Assembly: GCA_003532715.1 (NCBI GenBank)
Contig: DOEZ01000433.1
Coordinates: 1-10,736, forward strand
From: Planctomycetaceae bacterium
GTDB taxonomy: Bacteria; Planctomycetota; Planctomycetia; Pirellulales; Thermoguttaceae
Direction of reading: 5' to 3'
Length of the DNA stretch: 10,736 bases
A program made the translations under genes and the position numbers. The notes under the pieces were generated by a model, which saw only the letters and a program-made list of their open reading frames with translations, was not told the origin of the DNA and ran no database searches. Positions 6,713-10,736 of this stretch are shown piece after piece (position 1 is the first letter of the stretch; each line of letters opens with the position of its first letter).

Positions 6713-7123
6713 CTATTCGCCACCGACCCGGTACACCGCGTCGTGTTCGCGCGCGTGTTCGACCACCTTGATGCCGATCAACGTGCCGGGCCCGGCCTCG
6801 TCGACGTGCTGGCCGTCCACCTCGATCGAATCGACCGTTTGGGTGAAATCGCTCGTGTGTCCCACGATGTGGATCGTGTCGCCCGGGCGAAGCGTTCCGT
6901 CGGTCACCCGAATGCCGGCCACCTGAATCTTGCCGAAATAATGGGTCACCACGCCGATAGCCTTCTCGCTCATTTCTCCCATCTCCTTTCGATTGCCCGG
7001 ACCGGCCAACACGTGACCGCGGCGCAAATCGACCCACGCGCCGCAGTGGCACCGGACCCGGTGTCCAAACTGGAATAGGGTAACGTCGAATCCCGCCCCG
7101 CACTTGGGGCAAGTTATGGCCAT
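6713..7123 (-). CDS. Zinc ribbon fused to EF-Tu domain II-like protein
   Basis: A 136-residue protein in two parts. Residues 1-35 are a small zinc ribbon (C5-x2-C8, then C25-x-C27, with DVTLFQFGHRVRC between). Residues 51-136 (MSEKAIGVVTHYFGKIQVAG onward) are the stand-alone beta-barrel called translation elongation factor-like, related to EF-Tu domain II and to C-terminal domains of some U32 peptidases; HTSDFTQTVDSIEV and EHDAVYRV are characteristic. Its function is unknown; the zinc ribbon suggests nucleic-acid or protein binding. ATG 7123 follows the radical SAM stop by 12 bases, so the two should be cotranscribed. A strong internal ribosome site precedes ATG 6973 (residue 51), so a separate 86-residue barrel may also be made. 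The fused form is annotated because the zinc ribbon is intact, in frame and has its own plausible AGAGG site. Confidence 0.78.
   Translation of the reverse strand: MAITCPKCGAGFDVTLFQFGHRVRCHCGAWVDLRRGHVLAGPGNRKEMGEMSEKAIGVVTHYFGKIQVAGIRVTDGTLRPGDTIHIVGHTSDFTQTVDSIEVDGQHVDEAGPGTLIGIKVVEHAREHDAVYRVGGE
6983..6988 (-). promoter_or_regulatory. Internal Shine-Dalgarno before an alternative start
   Basis: On the minus strand AAGGAG is followed by 9 bases and ATG 6973, the exact point where the stand-alone elongation-factor-like family usually begins. It also encodes K46-E47 of the longer frame, so chance cannot be excluded. Confidence 0.5.
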
Positions 7124-7135
7124 GGCTAAACGCCT

Positions 7136-8632
7136 CTACCGTTCCTCCTCGTTCGTCTTCGGATCGGCTGCTTCGCCGAGCGCGGGACGCGAGTGCGGGC
7201 CGTCGGCTCGGATCATGCGTTTCTTTTGGAGCTTCTCGAGCCCGCTCTTCGGTCGCGGCGGTGTTGAGTGGGCCGCGTCGGCCTTTCGATCCGCCGCTCG
7301 GTCCCGGCCGATGCCCAATCGCTGCAAGAAGGGAAACAGCAGATGGGCGTTCTGCCTCAAATAGGGCCAGCGGAAATAGTAGTGTCGAAAACACTTGGCG
7401 TGCAACGCAGCGACTTCCTCACGCGACAGATTCTCGTACTTCAGCACGGGCGTGTAGACGTCGTAATGGCTGAAGTTAAAATCGTCGATCTGGTCCCGTA
7501 TATGGTCGAAGAACTCCGTGCCCGGATAGGGCGTGACCACGTTGAAATTGGCGTAGGTCGGCCCGACGAGCACAGCGTAGTCGAGCACCGCGCGGATCGA
7601 TTTGGTCGTGTCTTCGGGAAATCCGATCAAGAAACCGGCCACCGTGCGAATGCCCATCCCTCGGCAAAGGGCGATGAACTCGCGTTGGCGGTCCTCCTTG
7701 ATCGGCGCGCGGTGGTAGCGACGCAACATGTCGTCGTTCGGCGTTTCGATGCCCACGGTGATGCTGGTCAGGCCGACCCGTTTGAGCGCGCGGAGGATTT
7801 CGGGCCGGACCAGATCGATTCGCGTTTCGATTGAGAACTGGATCTTCTTCGGAAGCCGCCCGATTAGTTCGGCCAGTCGAAAGACGTTTTCGCGATTGAG
7901 TCCGAACATCGGATCGCGGAACTTGAACGAACGAAATCCCCAATGCTCGATGTCGTGGCGCATCTCGGCGACGACCGCCTCGGGGTCGCGCAGACGGACG
8001 CTGCCGTCGAGCACGAGATAGGGGCAGTAGTTGCACTTCATCGAGCAGCCACGGCTTTGTTGTATGAGCGCGGTCGGAAATCGCCAGAAGTCGTAGCCGA
8101 TGCGAAAACGATGCGGCTCGAAGAGCGACCAGTCGGGCATCGGCAGCGAATCGATGTCCTCGATCACGCCCAGTTGCACCGCCGCGCCCCGGCGATCGAG
8201 CACCTCGTCGAGCTTCCAGAGAAGCTGCTCCGCCTCGCCCTTGACGACCGTCACGTCGAGCCCGGCGAACGCCTCGGGCATGACCGAAGCGATCGTGCCG
8301 ACCACCAGCACGCGGGCGCGGGGGTTCGTCCGAAGCAACCCGGCGATCACGTCGCGCTCGAACCGGAGAGTCAGAAGCGACGGATTGAAGAGGTACAGAT
8401 CGGCTCCGGCGGGGACGTTGTCTTCGGCATATTCAACCGAGTGCCCCAATTGTCGAAAGATGGCCGCCAGATGCGCGTAAAGCAAAGCCACCGGCCGGCG
8501 GTCGCGGCTGTAGAAGTGGCGGATCAACCGGTCGCGGAATCCCGGCCGGCGCGGATATATCCCCACGCCCATGCCCCCGGCGAAATCCTTCGACACATCA
8601 AGTTCCCGCGTGTCCCAAAGCACAATACGCAT
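7136..8632 (-). CDS. B12-binding-type radical SAM protein
   Basis: A 498-residue predicted radical S-adenosylmethionine enzyme. Residues about 48-150 form a Rossmann-like domain of the B12-binding type (ADLYLFNPSLLTL, RARVLVVG, VVKGEAEQLL). Residues about 185-400 are the radical SAM barrel, with the 4Fe-4S motif C196-S-M-K-C200-N-Y-C203 after Q-Q-S-R-G, followed by SIETRIDL, GIETPNDDML and GFLIGFPEDT strands. The classic D-x-H-x-x-G lower-ligand motif of base-off cobalamin binding is not visible, so cobalamin may be bound differently or not at all. The C-terminal 60 residues are basic and probably disordered. Start ATG 8632 has an AAAGGG-like site; the longer frame to 8716 only translates the intergenic repeat. 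The substrate is unknown. The operon also has a membrane glycosyltransferase and an EF-Tu-like protein, which may hint at lipid or envelope modification. Confidence 0.88.
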   Translation of the reverse strand: MRIVLWDTRELDVSKDFAGGMGVGIYPRRPGFRDRLIRHFYSRDRRPVALLYAHLAAIFRQLGHSVEYAEDNVPAGADLYLFNPSLLTLRFERDVIAGLLRTNPRARVLVVGTIASVMPEAFAGLDVTVVKGEAEQLLWKLDEVLDRRGAAVQLGVIEDIDSLPMPDWSLFEPHRFRIGYDFWRFPTALIQQSRGCSMKCNYCPYLVLDGSVRLRDPEAVVAEMRHDIEHWGFRSFKFRDPMFGLNRENVFRLAELIGRLPKKIQFSIETRIDLVRPEILRALKRVGLTSITVGIETPNDDMLRRYHRAPIKEDRQREFIALCRGMGIRTVAGFLIGFPEDTTKSIRAVLDYAVLVGPTYANFNVVTPYPGTEFFDHIRDQIDDFNFSHYDVYTPVLKYENLSREEVAALHAKCFRHYYFRWPYLRQNAHLLFPFLQRLGIGRDRAADRKADAAHSTPPRPKSGLEKLQKKRMIRADGPHSRPALGEAADPKTNEEER

Positions 8633-8643
8633 AATCGCCCTTT

Positions 8644-8720
8644 CTTCGTATCCTTCGTGTTCTTCGCGTCCTTCGTGGTGAAGATCAGGAATCACCACGA
8701 AGGGCACGAAGAACACGAAG
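8644..8720. repeat. Long hairpin built of 9-bp CTTCGTGNN units
   Basis: The left arm 8644-8680 is four units of a 9-base motif (consensus CTTCGTGNN, ending CTTCGTGGTG). The right arm 8693-8720 is the reverse complement of the last three units, 26 of 28 positions pairing, around a 12-base loop (8681-8692). Translated, this type of repeat reads HEGHEE-like, a pattern I recall from intergenic DNA of planctomycetes and related phyla. It lies between the GxxExxY stop (7 bases away) and the radical SAM start (11 bases away), so a transcript through it would form a strong stem. Confidence 0.85.
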
Positions 8721-8727
8721 ATGTTTA

Positions 8728-9099
8728 TTAAAGTACGAACCGCTTAATGCCGTCCTTGAGCCGTTCCACGTTGAAGTTGATTAGAAGGCCGACACTGACT
8801 CGGGCTAGCTTCATGTAGGTCAGAATCTGCGCAGTGTGAATGCCTCCGAGTCGTTCGACGCTCTTGAGTTCCACGATCAGTTGATCCTCGACGAACAGAT
8901 CGATGCGGTAGCCACAATCAAGCCGAATCTCGCGATACTCGATCGCCAGTGGCGATTCGGTCCGAAACCGTATTCCAAGCCTGCTCAGTTCATACGCCAA
9001 GCACTGCTGGTACGCCGATTCGAGCAACCCGGGCCCCAGACGCTTGTGAACTTCGATGGCACATCCAAGCACGCGGTGTGATAATTCATCAAATTCCAT
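8728..9099 (-). CDS. GxxExxY protein, PD-(D/E)XK nuclease-like
   Basis: A 123-residue protein of the GxxExxY family (PD-(D/E)XK type 3). The naming motif is G24-L-L-E27-S-A-Y30. The nuclease-like core is D67 in YRIDLFVEDQ, followed by E77-L-K79 in LIVELKSV, the usual D...ExK metal-binding arrangement. The length is typical and nothing is missing. The family is widespread, often in several copies per genome in environmental bacteria, and its biological role is not established; nuclease activity is inferred from the fold. The first codons overlap no other gene; an AGGGA lies just before ATG 9099. A 60-base stretch within it (8761-8820) is about 52% G+C, against about 65% in a stretch of the neighbouring glycosyltransferase gene (9541-9600), consistent with foreign origin. 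It is bracketed by the CTTCGTG repeats and interrupts an otherwise compact operon. Confidence 0.9.
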   Translation of the reverse strand: MEFDELSHRVLGCAIEVHKRLGPGLLESAYQQCLAYELSRLGIRFRTESPLAIEYREIRLDCGYRIDLFVEDQLIVELKSVERLGGIHTAQILTYMKLARVSVGLLINFNVERLKDGIKRFVL

Positions 9100-9111
9100 G
9101 TTCCCTGCCTT

Positions 9112-9139
9112 CTTCGTGCTCTTCGTGCCCTTCGTGGTG
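9112..9139 (+). repeat. Third copy of the CTTCGTGNN repeat
   Basis: Three 9-base units, CTTCGTGCT, CTTCGTGCC and CTTCGTGGTG, lie 12 bases upstream of the GxxExxY start and 14 bases after the glycosyltransferase stop. It differs at one position from the inverted copy at 8693-8720 and at three from 8653-8680. Confidence 0.85.
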
Positions 9140-9153
9140 TATCTTAGTTCAGT

Positions 9154-10515
9154 TCAGGCAGCTTTCCGACGGAGTTCCTCGGCCGGATCGTCGTCCGACA
9201 ACGAGGGCCACTCGATTGGGTCGAGCGTTGTCGGCGCGGCCTCGTCGTTCACGGCGTGAATCGCCGCGTCGCGCGCGACGATCCGTGCCAGACCATTCTT
9301 TTCCAAACGATACTTGATGCCGCGCCATCGAATGGTGCTGCCCACGGCCGAGGCGAGCATGGCCGCCGTGCTGAACCACCCGGCCAAGGGATTCAGCCAG
9401 ACGTCGAACCTCACCGACCGTCGCAGTTGTTCGGCATGTTCTGGCAGGTAGACTATCGCCAGGTTCTGACGGATCAACGCCCGGGCCATGTTGAGCCCGT
9501 GGACGGCGACGGCGGCGGCCGCCGCCGGATAGATCAACCACGAGCCGGTCGCAATCGCCCAAGCGGCCATTGCCAGAATGCAAAGCCAGCCGACGCTGAG
9601 GATCGACGATCCGATCAACCCAGCGGCCCACAAGCCGGGCAGATGGAACCGGCTGATGATGTATTGCCGTCGCAAAAACGCGAAATGGCCCCAAAGGGTC
9701 CCGTCGACGGGCGAGACCGCCATGCAGGCCGGTTCGTATTGGACTCCCAGTCCGCGGCGGCGCAAGACGTTCGTCGCCACCAAGTCGTCGCTGAGCGTCC
9801 CTCGCCACGCATCGAGCAGGCCGACCTCCTCGAACGTCGTTCGTCGAATGGCCCACGAGCCGCCCCAAATCGGATAGAAGTTGCGCGAGCCAAGCAGCGA
9901 GGCAACTAGGCCGTTGACGCCATACAACAGATGATTGGCCAGTGTCGGCCGCTCGGGGAGCAGCCAGCGATAGCCGGTCACCGCGCCGACGTCGCCGGGA
10001 CTCTTCTCCAAACGCCCGATCATCGAGCGAAGCCACTCGGGCCGAGGCCGCGCATCCGAGTCGACAAACACCAGGTACTCGATGTCGGGCCTCACCTTGC
10101 GCTCGATCGCCGTCCGAAGGTTATGTACCTTCTGACCGCCCTGCTTGGCCACGCCCGCCACCACCAAATGCGAGATTCGCTCGGGATGCTCGGCCATCAC
10201 CTGGGCTATCAGGTTGTAGGCCGGATCCCACGGGCTTTCGACGACGAATGTGACCTCGTAGTCGTCGTAGTCCTGCCGGAGAAGCCGCCCCAAATTCTCC
10301 GTCAGTCCAAGATCGAAACCCTTACAGGGAATGAAGATCATCGCGCGGCCGGTCGGACGCCATCGTTCGAGGCGAGTGAGGTGGCTTCGTGCAAAACGCC
10401 GGTGCTCCCAAGTCTGCAAACCCATCAGAAAGGTATGCACGAACGCGACGCTCGTGAGGGCAACCAGGGCGATTAGCAGAAGAAGGTCCATCTGGATTCC
10501 GCGATACTCTTCCAT
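9154..10515 (-). CDS. Membrane GT2-family glycosyltransferase (ceramide glucosyltransferase/HpnI-like)
   Basis: A 453-residue predicted inverting glycosyltransferase at the cytoplasmic membrane. After an N-terminal membrane helix (about residues 9-30) comes a GT-A domain: IFIPCKGFD, FVVESPWDPA, the nucleotide-sugar/metal motif D152-S-D154 in FVDSDARPRPEWL, the acceptor/base region S242-D243-D244-L, and R282-R283-Q284 in place of the family's (Q/R)xxRW. Two or three further hydrophobic segments follow (about 295-345 and 385-405), then a charged tail. This layout resembles ceramide glucosyltransferase and hopanoid-associated HpnI-type enzymes, so a lipid acceptor is likely, but neither sugar nor lipid can be named. 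The start is uncertain among GTG 10533, ATG 10515 and ATG 10491; none has a clear ribosome site. ATG 10515 is chosen for its codon and a leader of about 38 bases from the promoter. It is the first gene of the minus-strand operon. Confidence 0.88.
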   Translation of the reverse strand: MEEYRGIQMDLLLLIALVALTSVAFVHTFLMGLQTWEHRRFARSHLTRLERWRPTGRAMIFIPCKGFDLGLTENLGRLLRQDYDDYEVTFVVESPWDPAYNLIAQVMAEHPERISHLVVAGVAKQGGQKVHNLRTAIERKVRPDIEYLVFVDSDARPRPEWLRSMIGRLEKSPGDVGAVTGYRWLLPERPTLANHLLYGVNGLVASLLGSRNFYPIWGGSWAIRRTTFEEVGLLDAWRGTLSDDLVATNVLRRRGLGVQYEPACMAVSPVDGTLWGHFAFLRRQYIISRFHLPGLWAAGLIGSSILSVGWLCILAMAAWAIATGSWLIYPAAAAAVAVHGLNMARALIRQNLAIVYLPEHAEQLRRSVRFDVWLNPLAGWFSTAAMLASAVGSTIRWRGIKYRLEKNGLARIVARDAAIHAVNDEAAPTTLDPIEWPSLSDDDPAEELRRKAA

Positions 10516-10560
10516 GAGACGGTGCCACGACACAAAATGGGGACAATCGTGGAATCTGCG

Positions 10561-10589
10561 ACTATAGAGAGAGTCGCAATTTGGGTCAA
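10561..10589 (-). promoter_or_regulatory. Sigma70-type promoter of the minus-strand operon
   Basis: On the minus strand TTGACC (10589-10584), a 17-base spacer and TATAGT (10566-10561) match the -35 and -10 consensus at 5/6 positions each with optimal spacing. Transcription should begin near 10554, about 40 bases before ATG 10515. Confidence 0.7.
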
Positions 10590-10736
10590 GATCGGTCCGG
10601 GGGGGCTAGGGGCATTCCGTGGGACCATCAGAGGGCCATTCACGAGCAAATTCGAGCCCGAAACGCATACTAGCCCGAAACGCAAGCGAGGGTTTTTCTG
10701 GGCACTTCAGCCCATACGCACGGACTTAAGAAAATG
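10590..10736. other. Gene-free right edge
   Basis: No coding sequence is supported here. Besides the short repeat at 10655-10697 there is a 5-bp hairpin, TGGGC/GCCCA, at 10699-10714. A run of seven G's (10600s) and a T5 run near 10693 are the only other marks. Confidence 0.4.
10655..10697 (+). repeat. Direct repeat AGCCCGAAACGCA with AGCGAGGG tail
   Basis: The 13-base AGCCCGAAACGCA occurs at 10655-10667 and again at 10672-10684, separated by four bases; the second copy continues AGCGAGGGTTTTT. The form CCCGAA(G/A)CGCAAGCGAGGG is one I recall as a common intergenic repeat in planctomycete genomes; within this window only the tandem copies can be shown. Confidence 0.55.

Larger units (their letters stand above)
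8693..9139. mobile_element. Putative cassette: GxxExxY gene within 28-bp inverted repeats
   Basis: The right arm of the hairpin (8693-8720) and the copy at 9112-9139 are inverted relative to each other with 27 of 28 positions identical, both ending outward in CACCACGAAG/CTTCGTGGTG. Between them lies only the GxxExxY gene. The cassette plus the extra left repeat leaves only about 31 bases of ordinary spacer between the glycosyltransferase stop and the radical SAM start. No target-site duplication is visible at the outer edges and there is no transposase, so movement is inferred, perhaps with help in trans. Confidence 0.45.

Noticed and set aside
5970..7394. 474-codon minus-strand frame across GAP1 and the zinc-ribbon gene
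   Set aside because: It overlaps three genes in different frames and has low-complexity Arg/Gly/Ser content without motifs.
8633..8716. N-terminal extension of the radical SAM protein
   Set aside because: The extra 28 residues are a translation of the CTTCGTG repeat hairpin; ATG 8632 has its own ribosome site and begins the family sequence.
8644..9139. Three related repeats considered as a CRISPR array
   Set aside because: Copies are in both orientations, internally 9-bp periodic and separated by a 12-base loop and a gene, not by regular spacers.
10699..10714. TGGGC/GCCCA hairpin as a terminator
   Set aside because: The stem is only 5 bp and the T-run precedes it rather than follows it on the plus strand; no T-run follows on the minus strand.

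Overview
The window looks like chromosomal DNA of a planctomycete, probably near Pirellulales. The evidence is high GC, weak or GTG start codons, several protein families most often seen in that phylum, and 9-bp periodic intergenic repeats next to a GxxExxY gene. This is an inference from gene content, not a phylogenetic placement.

Plus strand, 1-1967: the 3' end of a gene resembling ADP-ribosylglycohydrolases, then a secreted M28 zinc aminopeptidase with a long disordered insertion. A gene-free stretch of about 300 bases follows.

Plus strand, 2268-6636: the most interesting part, a compact four-gene module. In order it encodes a soluble coiled-coil protein, a two-TM protein with a formylglycine-generating-enzyme (FGE/SUMF1)-like domain, a zinc-ribbon GTPase of the double-GTPase (DO-GTPase2) type, and a GTPase-associated protein 1 (GAP1, N2-type). 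The last three are tightly coupled: a 4-bp stop/start overlap, then a 4-base gap. Computational work on NTP-dependent biological conflict systems grouped DO-GTPase, GAP1 and FGE-like domains as parts of regulated, probably immunity-related assemblies. I know of no experimental description of this four-gene arrangement. A membrane-tethered GTPase switch with GAP1 as partner and the FGE-like protein as scaffold or ligand-binding arm is my inference.

Minus strand, 10589-6713, convergent with the module: a good sigma70-like promoter (10561-10589), a membrane GT2 glycosyltransferase, a GxxExxY PD-(D/E)XK-like gene bracketed by inverted 28-bp repeats, a B12-binding-type radical SAM protein, and a small zinc-ribbon/EF-Tu-domain-II-like protein. 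The GxxExxY cassette fills almost all of the spacer between the glycosyltransferase and radical SAM genes and is lower in GC in the part counted, so it looks like an insertion into an operon. The far right end (10590-10736) has no gene and holds a short repeat motif.
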